Assembly: GCA_930972465.1 (NCBI GenBank) | Contig: CAKNHF010000019.1 | Coordinates: 1 to 58,052 of the forward strand | DNA from: an uncultured Lachnospiraceae bacterium | Lineage (GTDB): Bacteria > Bacillota > Clostridia > Lachnospirales > Lachnospiraceae | Direction: 5' to 3' | DNA length: 58,052 nt | Shown here: piece after piece, positions 24,749-32,763 of the stretch | How positions within the stretch are numbered: the first letter of the stretch is position 1 | Layout of the letters: each line of letters begins with the position of its first letter | Notes under the pieces: generated by a model | The model's database searches: none | Seen by the model: only the letters and a program-made list of their open reading frames with translations | What the model was told of the DNA's origin: nothing | Position numbers and translations under genes: made by a program

Positions 24749-26665
24749 ATGAAGATTACAGAACTGCTGGACAGACGGAGCATTTCACTGAATGGCGCGC
24801 CGGCTTCAAAGAAGGAAGCTCTGGATCAGATGGTCGCGCTGATGGTGAAGAGCGGAAAGATCAGAGATGAGGAGGCATACAGAGAAGAGGTATATCACCG
24901 GGAGGAGGAAGGCACTACCGGGATCGGGGAAGGAATTGCGATCCCGCACGGTAAATGCGACGCCGTCATTCGTCCGGGACTGGCGGCTATGGTTATAAAG
25001 AAAGGCGTGGATTTTGATTCGCTGGACGGTGAGCCGGTCAATCTTATTTTTCTGATCGCCGCACCGAACACGAAGGACAACGTCCATCTTGATGTGCTGA
25101 GCAAACTTTCCATGCTCCTCATGGATGAAAAATTCGTGGAAGGTCTGAAGAATGCGGCCACAGTGGATGAGTTTCTGGAAGTGATCGACAGGGCGGATCA
25201 GGAGAAGCCGGATGTAGACGATCAGCTGGCGGCCCAGGCGGAAGCCGGCACATCGAAAAATACATGCCGCATCCTTGCTGTTACGTCCTGCCCCACGGGA
25301 ATCGCCCATACATATATGGCCGCGGAAGGAATCGAGAAAGCGGCAAAGGCTGCCGGATGTTTTGTGAAAGTGGAGACAAGAGGATCCGGAGGAGCGAAAA
25401 ATGTACTGACTGATCAGGAAATCAAAGACGCAGACTGCATTATCGTGGCAGCCGACGCGCAGGTGCCCATGGACCGGTTTGACGGGAAAAAGCTGATTGA
25501 ATGTGCGGTGACGGACGGAATCAGCAAAGCGGACAAGCTGGTCGAGCGGGCGATGAATGGAGAGGCCTCTGTGTACCATGCGGATAATCCGGCCTCAGAA
25601 AAGGAAAAGGACGGCTCCGGCGGCGCGGGGCACAAGATCTATACGCAGCTTATGAACGGTGTTTCCCACATGCTTCCCTTTGTTGTGGGAGGCGGTATCC
25701 TGATCGCACTCGCTTTCCTGATCGACGGACTTGCGGTTGACGTAAATTCGCTCTCGGATGAGGCACGCTCCAGTTTCGGTACGATTACTCCCGTTGCTGC
25801 TGCGCTGAAGGGAATCGGTGATCTTGCGTTTGGGTTTATGCTGCCTGTACTCGCCGGATTTATTGCCATGAGTATCGGTGACAGGCCGGCGCTTGCAGTG
25901 GGATTTGTGGGAGGAATGATCGCGGCAAACGGAAACTCCGGATTCCTCGGGGCCCTGCTTGCCGGATTTATTGCCGGATATCTGGTCCTGCTGCTCCGGA
26001 AAGTGTTCAGCAGTCTTCCTGAGTCGATTGAGAAGATCGCCCCCGTTCTGCTCTATCCAGTATTTGGGATCCTGCTGATCGGACTGATCATGATGTATAT
26101 TGTGGAACCGCCGGTCGGCGCGCTGAACACAGCGCTGAATACGGGGCTTACAAATATGAGCGGAAGCAGCAAGATCCTTCTCGGAATCATTGTAGCGGGG
26201 ATGATGTCGATCGATATGGGAGGCCCGTTCAACAAAGCTGCATATGTATTCGGTACGGCTTCCATAGCGGCGGGAAATTATGACATTATGGCAGCAGTTA
26301 TGATAGGCGGTATGGTGCCGCCCTGTGCAATCGCCCTGGCAACGCTTCTTTTCAAAAACAAATTTACGAAACAGGAAAGAGAGTCCGGACCGGTTAACTT
26401 TATCATGGGACTTGCATTTATCACAGAAGGCGCGATCCCGTTTGCAGCATCAGATCCGCTGCATGTACTGCCGTCCTGTATCGCTGGTTCGGCCCTGGCT
26501 GGAGCTCTTTCCATGGCGTTCGGCTGTACGCTGATGGCTCCTCACGGTGGAATCTTTGTATTCCCCGTGGTGACAAATCCGCTGATGTATCTTGCAGCGT
26601 TGGTTATCGGGACGGCCGTCGGCGCGCTGCTCCTCGGCGTACTGAAGAAAAGAGTTCGTGAATAA
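24749..26665 (+). CDS. fruA: Fructose PTS enzyme IIABC
   Basis: A 638-residue fused permease that imports and phosphorylates fructose at C1. The IIA domain (about 1-150) has phospho-histidine 67 in GIAIPHGKCD. The IIB domain (about 172-270) has phospho-cysteine 181 in AVTSCPTGIAHTYMAAE. After a charged linker the IIC membrane domain starts near residue 290 (HMLPFVVGGGILIALAF) and runs to the basic C-terminus. The A-B-C order is usual for Firmicute FruA. It depends on EI and HPr encoded elsewhere. A terminator separates it from fruR. Confidence 0.95.
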   Translation: MKITELLDRRSISLNGAPASKKEALDQMVALMVKSGKIRDEEAYREEVYHREEEGTTGIGEGIAIPHGKCDAVIRPGLAAMVIKKGVDFDSLDGEPVNLIFLIAAPNTKDNVHLDVLSKLSMLLMDEKFVEGLKNAATVDEFLEVIDRADQEKPDVDDQLAAQAEAGTSKNTCRILAVTSCPTGIAHTYMAAEGIEKAAKAAGCFVKVETRGSGGAKNVLTDQEIKDADCIIVAADAQVPMDRFDGKKLIECAVTDGISKADKLVERAMNGEASVYHADNPASEKEKDGSGGAGHKIYTQLMNGVSHMLPFVVGGGILIALAFLIDGLAVDVNSLSDEARSSFGTITPVAAALKGIGDLAFGFMLPVLAGFIAMSIGDRPALAVGFVGGMIAANGNSGFLGALLAGFIAGYLVLLLRKVFSSLPESIEKIAPVLLYPVFGILLIGLIMMYIVEPPVGALNTALNTGLTNMSGSSKILLGIIVAGMMSIDMGGPFNKAAYVFGTASIAAGNYDIMAAVMIGGMVPPCAIALATLLFKNKFTKQERESGPVNFIMGLAFITEGAIPFAASDPLHVLPSCIAGSALAGALSMAFGCTLMAPHGGIFVFPVVTNPLMYLAALVIGTAVGALLLGVLKKRVRE

Positions 26666-26778
26666 CAAACATCGGTAAGTCACTGTTTGCCGAAACGTCT
26701 GAAATATCGGAGAAAAGACTCTTACCGGAACTGCTTGCCGAAGCAGAAATTTCGAGGTAAAATAAGCAGTAAGTAGAA

Positions 26779-26811
26779 GGAAAGCGGATTCCCGGAATCC
26801 GCTTTCCTTTT
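26779..26811 (+). terminator. Terminator/attenuator between fruA and fruR
   Basis: GGAAAGCGGATT pairs with AATCCGCTTTCC, 12 bp with a 5-base loop, followed by TTTTC. As no clear promoter precedes fruR, some read-through is needed for its expression. Confidence 0.75.
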
Positions 26812-26838
26812 CAGAATTGCTTCGCGGAGGAAAGAATA

Positions 26839-27582
26839 ATGCTGACAGAAACAAGACAGGACGAGATATTGCAGATGCTGGAGGAGAAGGGAAGCGTGAC
26901 CGTGCAGGAACTGACGGAAAAATTTCGCACGTCAGAATCTACAATCCGGAGAGACCTGAACGCACTTCACAAGAAAGGAGCCCTCATAAAAGTGTTCGGC
27001 GGGGCAGTGCAGGCGGAAAGCAGGCTTGCCACGAAGGATGAAAAGGTCGCTCTGCGAAAAGAACAGAACAGGGATCAGAAGATACGCATTGCCAGATATG
27101 CCGCTTCTCTGATTAAGGCGGGGGATTTCGTCTACCTGGATGCGGGGACAACGACTGGCTATATGATTCCCTTTCTGCAGGAACGGGCGGTAACGTTTGT
27201 GACAAACGCGGTGTCTCATGCGCTGAAGCTCTCGGAGAACGGTTTCCGGGTCATACTCATAGGAGGGGAACTGAAGGCTGCAACGGAAGCTATTGTCGGA
27301 AATGAGGCCTATGCAGCGCTTCAGAAATACAATTTTACGAAGGGGTTCTGGGGAACAAACGGTGTCAGCGAACTGTCAGGGTTTACCACTCCGGATATCA
27401 ATGAGGCCATGATCAAGGAGTGCGCCATGCGGCATACGCAGCAGAAATACGTGCTGTGTGACAGTAGCAAGTTTCATCAGACAAGTCCGGTAAGTTTTGG
27501 AGAATTCCTGTCGGCATCCGTTATAACTGACCGGATCCCGGAGGGCGTTCGGGAAACAGGTAATATCATTGTGGCCGAATAA
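26839..27582 (+). CDS. fruR: DeoR-family regulator of the fructose operon
   Basis: A 247-residue sugar-phosphate-responsive repressor. The N-terminal DeoR HTH reads RQDEILQMLEEKGSVTVQEL and FRTSESTIRRDLNALHKKGAL. The C-terminal ISOCOT-fold sensor domain has FVYLDAGTTTGYMI, TFVTNAVSHAL, ILIGGELKAATEAIVG, GTNGVSELSGFTTPDINEA (over about 170-190) and VLCDSSKFHQTS. The expected ligand is fructose 1-phosphate or fructose 1,6-bisphosphate, by family and context. GCGGAGG precedes the ATG. The gene lies at the end of the fru operon here, instead of the more common first position. Confidence 0.93.
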   Translation: MLTETRQDEILQMLEEKGSVTVQELTEKFRTSESTIRRDLNALHKKGALIKVFGGAVQAESRLATKDEKVALRKEQNRDQKIRIARYAASLIKAGDFVYLDAGTTTGYMIPFLQERAVTFVTNAVSHALKLSENGFRVILIGGELKAATEAIVGNEAYAALQKYNFTKGFWGTNGVSELSGFTTPDINEAMIKECAMRHTQQKYVLCDSSKFHQTSPVSFGEFLSASVITDRIPEGVRETGNIIVAE

Positions 27583-27615
27583 ACAGATATGAGATTCGGG
27601 CCGGTTATCCGGGTG

Positions 27616-27644
27616 GGGATCCTGCGCAGCAGGATCCCTTTTTA
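27616..27644 (+). terminator. Terminator of the fru operon
   Basis: A perfect 10-bp stem (GGGATCCTGC / GCAGGATCCC) with a 3-base loop is followed by TTTTT. Confidence 0.92.
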
Positions 27645-27771
27645 TTTAATTAGGGAACTTTGTTCTCCATGCAATAAAAGCACTTCAGGTCTTTCCGGAG
27701 ACTCTGCATGTACCGGACTCATCCCTGAAAAAGCAGGTAGTGAGAATATTTATCAATAGACTCTGTTAGAA

Positions 27772-27801
27772 TTGACTTCCTTAAACTACGGTTGCTATGA
27801 T
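27772..27801 (+). promoter_or_regulatory. Promoter of the P1B cassette
   Basis: TTGACT (27772-27777), 18-bp spacer, TATGAT (27796-27801). The 125 bases between the fru terminator and this promoter show no gene or clear repeat. Confidence 0.6.
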
Positions 27802-27852
27802 GTGTCAGTAAGCAGAAGCCTACATATATTTAGTATAAGGAAGTGGTAAGGT

Positions 27853-27933
27853 ATGAAACAGCACAGATTCTGGGCATGGGCTGCGGTCTTTTGCTTTGTG
27901 ATGGTATTTTATACAGGCTACAGACACAAATAA
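27853..27933 (+). CDS. 26-residue membrane peptide
   Basis: A short reading frame, MKQHRFWAWA followed by AVFCFVMVFYTGYRHK, preceded by AAGGAAG and starting about 45 bases after the promoter -10. It is one hydrophobic segment flanked by basic residues at both ends, a typical single-span membrane micropeptide. It lies 16 bases before the next gene and so looks co-translated with the cassette. The family is not certain; a regulatory subunit for the P1B ATPase is a guess from position. Confidence 0.65.
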   Translation: MKQHRFWAWAAVFCFVMVFYTGYRHK

Positions 27934-27949
27934 ACAGGAGGTAATCGTG

Positions 27950-28252
27950 ATGATGGACATTTTTAAACTGAAAAGACTTGGAATTTTTGCAGGAGGCGTT
28001 CTGTTCGGAACAGCGGGAATCAAAATCCTTTCAAGCAGGGACGCAAAGAAAGTTTACACGAACTGTACGGCGGCTGTTTTAAGGGCAAAGGAATGCCTTA
28101 TGAAGACGGCGACAACGGTTCAGGAGAATGCAGAGGATATCCTTGCGGAGGCGCAGCAGATCAATGAAGAGAGAGCGGCTCGGGAGGCGGCAAACGAGGA
28201 GGAAACTGCAGAAGTAAACGCCGGTGCGGATGAATTTAAAGAAGTAGAATAG
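27950..28252 (+). CDS. Small membrane-anchored protein (DUF6110-like)
   Basis: A 100-residue protein. A glycine-rich hydrophobic segment (LGIFAGGVLFGTAGIKIL, about 9-27) precedes a stretch that reads DAKKVYTNCTAAVLRAKECLMK. A long charged amphipathic helix and an acidic tail (EEETAEVNAGADEFKEVE) follow. I believe this is the DUF6110 family, which I recall beside P-type ATPases; the name is from memory. AGGAGG is eight bases before the ATG at 27950; a GTG at 27947 is the alternative. The acidic tail could bind metal, which is inference. Confidence 0.75.
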   Translation: MMDIFKLKRLGIFAGGVLFGTAGIKILSSRDAKKVYTNCTAAVLRAKECLMKTATTVQENAEDILAEAQQINEERAAREAANEEETAEVNAGADEFKEVE

Positions 28253-28258
28253 CCGGCC

Positions 28259-30373
28259 ATGAAATTTATCATAAAGCATGAATTGAAAGGCCGTCTTCGT
28301 ATCCATGCCGTCCAGAGGAGGATGACATGTGCGGAGGCGGATACTCTTTCCTGGTTTCTTGAAAGGCAGGAGAACATAACGAGTGTCAAAGTATATGAAC
28401 GCACCGCGGACGCTGTTATCTGCTACACGGGAGAGCGGGAAGATCTGATCATGCTGCTGAAGCGGTTCTGCTACAGCGAGGTGGAAGTGCCGGAAAATGT
28501 ATCTGCAAGTTCCGGCCGCAGGATGAATGCGGAATATAAGGATAAGCTGATTACAAAAGCTGTGCTTCATTACGGCAGTAAATTTTTCCTGCCCTACCCC
28601 ATAAGGGCGGTGTACACAGTTCTGAAATCGGTGAAGTATATCTGGCAGGGAATCCAATGTCTGAAACAGGGAAAAATCGAAGTGCCGGTACTGGACGCCA
28701 CGGCGATCGGGGTGTCTGTGCTGCGGGGAGATATCAATACGGCGGGATCTGTCATGTTTCTGCTGGGCGTAGGAGAGATACTGGAAGAGTGGACTCACAA
28801 GAAATCGGTAGGAGACCTGGCGCGCAGTATGTCCCTGAATATAAAGAAAGTATGGCTTGAGAGAGACGGACAGGAGGTTCTGGTAAAAACCCCGGAGATC
28901 ATGCCCGGAGATACGGTTGTGGTTCACATGGGAAATGTGATCCCCTTTGACGGAGAAGTGTCTGCAGGAGAGGGAATGGTCAATCAGGCGTCGCTCACAG
29001 GAGAATCTATGCCGGTACGAAGGACGGCGGGACAGACCGTGTATGCGGGGACCGTTCTGGAGGAAGGAGAACTTAAGATCCTGGTGAAAGCGGTTTCCGG
29101 CTCCACGCGATTTGAAAAGATTGTTACCATGATTGAGGATTCCGAGAAGCTGAAGTCCTCTGTTGAGAGCCGGGCGGAACATCTGGCTGACAGACTTGTC
29201 CCCTATACGCTGCTGGGGACCGGGATCGCGTGGCTTGTCACAGGGAATATCACAAAAGCATTGTCTGTGCTTATGGTAGACTTTTCCTGCGCGCTGAAAC
29301 TTGCCATGCCGATCTCTGTACTTTCCGCGATCCGCGAAGCCGGACAGAGGAATATCACTGTGAAGGGCGGAAAATTTCTGGAGGCGGTAGCAGAGGCGGA
29401 CACGATTGTGTTTGATAAGACGGGAACCCTCACGAAGGCAAAACCGACAGTGAAGGAGATTGTCCCGTTTGGAGATTATCCGGAGGAGGAGTGTCTTCGG
29501 ATCGCAGCCTGCCTGGAGGAACATTTTCCGCATTCCATGGCCAAGGCTGTTGTGGATGCGGCAAAGAAACGCAACCTGTATCACGAGGAAATGCATTCGA
29601 AAGTGGAGTATGTTGTCGCTCATGGAATTTCGTCCTATATTGACAGCAGAAAGGTTGTGATAGGGAGCAGCCACTTTGTATTTGAGGACGAGGGATGCCG
29701 CGTGCGCCCTGAATATCAGGAGAGATTTGAACGACTTCCGACGGAATATTCCCACCTGTACCTGGCCATTGATCAGAAACTGACTGCGGTGATCTGTATC
29801 GAAGATCCGCTTCGGGATGAGGCGGGAGAGATGGTGAGGGAACTGCGGGCGGAAGGAATACGGAAGATTGTAATGATGACGGGCGACAGTGAGCGGACCG
29901 CGGCTGCAATTGCCAGGAGAGTGGGCGTGGATGAATATTATGCGGAAGTTCTGCCGGAAGATAAGGCAGGGTTTGTCGAGAGGGAGAAAGCAGCCGGAAG
30001 AAAGGTTATCATGATCGGCGACGGCATCAATGACTCGCCCGCGCTTTCCGCGGCTGACGCGGGAATCGCGATCAGCGACGGCGCTGAGATCGCGCGGGAG
30101 ATCGCGGATATTACCATTGCGGCAGATGACCTCAGGGAGATTGTGACACTGAAGAGGCTGTCTGACGGGATGATGAAGCGCATCCATCGCAATTACAGGG
30201 GGATTGTGGGAATTAATTCCGCCCTCATCCTTCTGGGAGTTGGGGGCGTGATCCAGCCAACAACCTCAGCTCTGCTCCACAACACCTCGACGCTTGCAAT
30301 CAGCCTGAGAAGTATGAGCAGTCTGCTGCCCCAGGACAGCAGAGAAAAAGCGGCCGGCACTGTCCGGATCTGA
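28259..30373 (+). CDS. P1B-type metal ATPase with FSC in place of CPC
   Basis: A 704-residue heavy-metal P-type ATPase. TGES (248-251), the phosphorylation site FDKTGTLT (Asp386) and GDGINDSPAL are intact. In the transmembrane metal site the usual CPC is FSC (residues 342-344, FSCALKLAMP). The SEHPL motif is replaced by EEHFPHSMAKAV. The N-terminus (about 1-75) looks like an HMA fold without CxxC. The last helices carry PTTSALLHNTSTLAISLRS. The substrate is therefore unclear and need not be Cu, Zn or Cd. No ribosome site precedes the ATG six bases after the upstream stop, so translation is probably coupled. Confidence 0.9.
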   Translation: MKFIIKHELKGRLRIHAVQRRMTCAEADTLSWFLERQENITSVKVYERTADAVICYTGEREDLIMLLKRFCYSEVEVPENVSASSGRRMNAEYKDKLITKAVLHYGSKFFLPYPIRAVYTVLKSVKYIWQGIQCLKQGKIEVPVLDATAIGVSVLRGDINTAGSVMFLLGVGEILEEWTHKKSVGDLARSMSLNIKKVWLERDGQEVLVKTPEIMPGDTVVVHMGNVIPFDGEVSAGEGMVNQASLTGESMPVRRTAGQTVYAGTVLEEGELKILVKAVSGSTRFEKIVTMIEDSEKLKSSVESRAEHLADRLVPYTLLGTGIAWLVTGNITKALSVLMVDFSCALKLAMPISVLSAIREAGQRNITVKGGKFLEAVAEADTIVFDKTGTLTKAKPTVKEIVPFGDYPEEECLRIAACLEEHFPHSMAKAVVDAAKKRNLYHEEMHSKVEYVVAHGISSYIDSRKVVIGSSHFVFEDEGCRVRPEYQERFERLPTEYSHLYLAIDQKLTAVICIEDPLRDEAGEMVRELRAEGIRKIVMMTGDSERTAAAIARRVGVDEYYAEVLPEDKAGFVEREKAAGRKVIMIGDGINDSPALSAADAGIAISDGAEIAREIADITIAADDLREIVTLKRLSDGMMKRIHRNYRGIVGINSALILLGVGGVIQPTTSALLHNTSTLAISLRSMSSLLPQDSREKAAGTVRI

Positions 30374-30410
30374 GTTGAGGATTATCGCGAAGCGGGGCGC
30401 AAATATTGCC

Positions 30411-30439
30411 TTGAAAAATGTGTATATATTTGCTATTGT
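30411..30439 (+). promoter_or_regulatory. Promoter of the 74-residue gene
   Basis: TTGAAA (30411-30416), 17-bp spacer, TATTGT (30434-30439), 24 bases before the start codon. Confidence 0.5.
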
Positions 30440-30462
30440 ATCATATAGGAAGGTGATGCAGT

Positions 30463-30687
30463 ATGTCTTTTATTCGAGGTGATTCCTGTTATATTTTAGA
30501 TGATGAGAATAAGATAATCAGGGCAAAAGTCGTTGGACGGAAAGGCTCGGGATATCTGCTGGAACGTGTCGGCGTCTGCGGAACACTTTTCAGAGAAGAA
30601 AAATCCATGTTCCGCACCGAAGAGGAGGCCGAGATTAACAAGAAGCCGCTCCCGCCCAAGATTAAAGTACAGCTTTCGGATTATTAA
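30463..30687 (+). CDS. Uncharacterised 74-residue protein
   Basis: A small basic-to-neutral cytoplasmic protein, not recognised. It has short strand-like segments (DSCYILDDE, IIRAKVVGRKGSGYLLERV) and a C-terminal PLPPKIKVQLSDY. It has its own promoter, an AGGAAGG ribosome site and a strong terminator, so it is a real single-gene unit. Confidence 0.65.
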   Translation: MSFIRGDSCYILDDENKIIRAKVVGRKGSGYLLERVGVCGTLFREEKSMFRTEEEAEINKKPLPPKIKVQLSDY

Positions 30688-30695
30688 TCAGAATT

Positions 30696-30742
30696 AAAAA
30701 GGACCTCCCAGCCGGTTGCATGCCGGCGGGGAGGTCCTTTTT
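30696..30742. terminator. Strong bidirectional terminator
   Basis: AAAAAGGACCTCCC-GCCGG pairs with CCGGC-GGGAGGTCCTTTTT, about 19 bp. It serves the 74-residue gene on the plus strand and the GNAT gene on the minus strand. Confidence 0.92.
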
Positions 30743-30770
30743 AATCTGATTTCATTCTGTGTCAGTCCTG

Positions 30771-31241
30771 TTATAATATAACTTCCATTCCGACTTTCTG
30801 CGGCTTCAGTCCACGGGCTAGATAGAATTTCATGGCGCTTTCATTGCAGCTCCATACATTCAGTGTGACGTTATAGCATCCGTTCTCTCGCGCAAAATCA
30901 AGAACAGCATCATAAATCATGGTGCCTATATGAGAGCCCCTCATATTTTCGTCGACACAGAGGTCATCGATATACAGAGTTCTGATATCGGTCAGGATAT
31001 TATCATTCATATGCTGCTGAAAAATGCAGAATGCGTATCCCATCAGACGGTCATTTTCGTCTACCGCGGCAAAAACAGGTCTTTTCTTATCTATCAGAAT
31101 TTCTTTTAACTGATTGTCGGTATATTTGCGCTGACCGTATTTGAACAGATCCGGCCGGCCGTTGTGGTGTACCATGGCTACCTGCAGCAGCAGCTCATGG
31201 ATTCTGGCAATGTCTTTTTCTGATGCCATACGTATTTTCAT
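30771..31241 (-). CDS. GNAT-family N-acetyltransferase
   Basis: A 156-residue acetyl-CoA-dependent acetyltransferase fold. It starts MKIRMASEKDIARIHELL. The acetyl-CoA loop region is LCVDENMRGSHIGTMIYDAV (motif A), followed by GCYNVTLNVWSCNESAMKFYLARGL split across motif B, which is typical of the family. The substrate is unknown. AAGGAG eight bases before the ATG at 31241 selects this start over the one at 31286. Confidence 0.88.
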   Translation of the reverse strand: MKIRMASEKDIARIHELLLQVAMVHHNGRPDLFKYGQRKYTDNQLKEILIDKKRPVFAAVDENDRLMGYAFCIFQQHMNDNILTDIRTLYIDDLCVDENMRGSHIGTMIYDAVLDFARENGCYNVTLNVWSCNESAMKFYLARGLKPQKVGMEVIL

Positions 31242-31369
31242 GTTCAAGTCTCCTTTTCTTTTCGTTTCACGGGAAAATTGTAGCATATTTTCTTCAGATG
31301 TGTAAAGGTTATTACGGGTGTTGTTAATATCTGAACTTTACAGATTGTAAAAATTAAAAATTTAACAGT

Positions 31370-31436
31370 TTGACTTTTCACAGAAGTTGGAGATATAATT
31401 ATTCTCTGGAATAGGGCCGCCGAAAATTTCCGGCGG
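31370..31436 (+). promoter_or_regulatory. Promoter and leader hairpin of cfa
   Basis: TTGACT (31370-31375), 18-bp spacer, TATAAT (31394-31399). The leader is about 120 bases and begins with a CCGCCG/CGGCGG hairpin (31417-31436). No known riboswitch pattern is seen. Confidence 0.65.
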
Positions 31437-31528
31437 AGGTATTCCGGTATGTTTTATTGTCAATGCTGAAAATACAGGCCTGTAATCCATACCATTGTGC
31501 CTGAAAGGAAAGAAAGGAATGGTGAAAA

Positions 31529-32692
31529 ATGATAGTAGAACATGGATTGATTTCTTTTTTGCGGAAATTTGATGAACAGCCTTTTCTTGTAAAACTTGGA
31601 GGAAAGGAGTACAGGATCGGTGAAGGTGAACCGACTTTCACGGTGAAATTCAACAGGTCGATTCCTGTAAGTGATCTTCTGACCAGTACTTCAATCGCTC
31701 TGGGAGAAGCCTATATGAACGGGGATCTGGAGATCGAAGGAGATCTCTATGACGCTCTGGATCATTTCCTCGGACAGATGGGAAAATTCTCAACGGATCA
31801 GAATGCGCTGAAAAAGCTGATTTTCACTTCTTCATCGAAAAAGAATCAGGAAAAAGAAGTGCGCAGCCATTATGATATAGGAAATGATTTTTACCGGCTG
31901 TGGCTTGACGATACGATGAGTTACTCATGCGGATATTTTATGAATGAAGACGATACACTGTATCAGGCTCAGGTCAACAAGGTGGACTATATTTTGAAAA
32001 AGCTGTATCTGAAAGAAGATATGACGCTTCTGGACATAGGATGCGGCTGGGGATTCCTGCTGATAGAAGCGGCGAAAAAATACAAAGTCCGCGGAACAGG
32101 AATCACACTCAGCGAGGAACAGTATAAAGAGTGCCAGAAAAGGATTAAAGAAGAAGGTCTTGAGGATTATGTAAAGGTGGAGTTGATGGATTACCGGGAT
32201 CTTCCGAAGCTTGGCGAACAGTTTGACCGTGTTGTCAGTGTGGGAATGGTAGAGCATGTCGGACGCGACAATTATAAACTTTTCCTTGAATGTGCGAACA
32301 GAGTGATGAAAAAGGGAGGACTTTTCCTGCTCCATTTCATCAGTGCACTGAAGGAGCATCCCGGTGACGCATGGATCAAAAAATACATCTTCCCCGGCGG
32401 AATGATACCCAGTCTGCGCGAGATGGTGAATGAGATGGCTGAATTCGATTTCCATACCATGGATATTGAGAATCTCAGACTTCACTATAACCGTACACTG
32501 AGGTGCTGGAGAAAGAACTATCTCGAGCATCTCGATGAAGTGCGCGCCATGTTTGATGAGAAATTTGTCCGTATGTGGGATCTCTATCTTGCAGCATGTG
32601 CCGCGACATTTCACAATGGAATCATCGATCTTCATCAGATATTGATGACCAAAGGAATCAACAATGATCTCCCGATGGTTCGTTGGTATTGA
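31529..32692 (+). CDS. cfa: Cyclopropane-fatty-acyl-phospholipid synthase
   Basis: A 387-residue SAM-dependent enzyme that adds a methylene bridge to unsaturated acyl chains of membrane lipids. An N-terminal lipid-binding region (about 1-100) precedes RSHYDIGNDFYRLWLDDTMSYSCGYF, read over about 110-137. The SAM motif is LLDIGCGWGFLLIEAA, and later come VGMVEHVGRDNY and FIFPGGMIPSL-type (YIFPGGMIPSL). All are family hallmarks. Cyclopropanation usually hardens membranes against acid. It is transcribed alone from a strong promoter. Confidence 0.94.
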   Translation: MIVEHGLISFLRKFDEQPFLVKLGGKEYRIGEGEPTFTVKFNRSIPVSDLLTSTSIALGEAYMNGDLEIEGDLYDALDHFLGQMGKFSTDQNALKKLIFTSSSKKNQEKEVRSHYDIGNDFYRLWLDDTMSYSCGYFMNEDDTLYQAQVNKVDYILKKLYLKEDMTLLDIGCGWGFLLIEAAKKYKVRGTGITLSEEQYKECQKRIKEEGLEDYVKVELMDYRDLPKLGEQFDRVVSVGMVEHVGRDNYKLFLECANRVMKKGGLFLLHFISALKEHPGDAWIKKYIFPGGMIPSLREMVNEMAEFDFHTMDIENLRLHYNRTLRCWRKNYLEHLDEVRAMFDEKFVRMWDLYLAACAATFHNGIIDLHQILMTKGINNDLPMVRWY

Positions 32693-32711
32693 TTGTCAGA
32701 ATTTTCTGAAA

Positions 32712-32739
32712 ACAGGGGCCAAAGGGGTCAGGCCCCTGT
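32712..32739 (+). other. Inverted repeat after cfa
   Basis: A perfect 9-bp stem (ACAGGGGCC / GGCCCCTGT, 10-base loop) 20 bases after the cfa stop. There is no T-run; it is a probable 3'-end hairpin between convergent genes. Confidence 0.55.
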
Positions 32740-32763
32740 GATATCAAATTATCAGAATTGTTT

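Noticed and set aside
26839-27041. Alternative overlapping frame at the start of fruR
   Set aside because: It overlaps the DeoR HTH coding sequence and has no ribosome site of its own.
28079-30187. A 702-codon open frame on the minus strand
   Set aside because: It is antisense to the P1B ATPase and the small gene before it, with a His/Arg/Ser-rich composition typical of shadow frames.
32712-32739. Mobile-element terminal repeat near cfa
   Set aside because: It is a single short hairpin without a transposase or target duplication; a 3'-end hairpin is a simpler reading.
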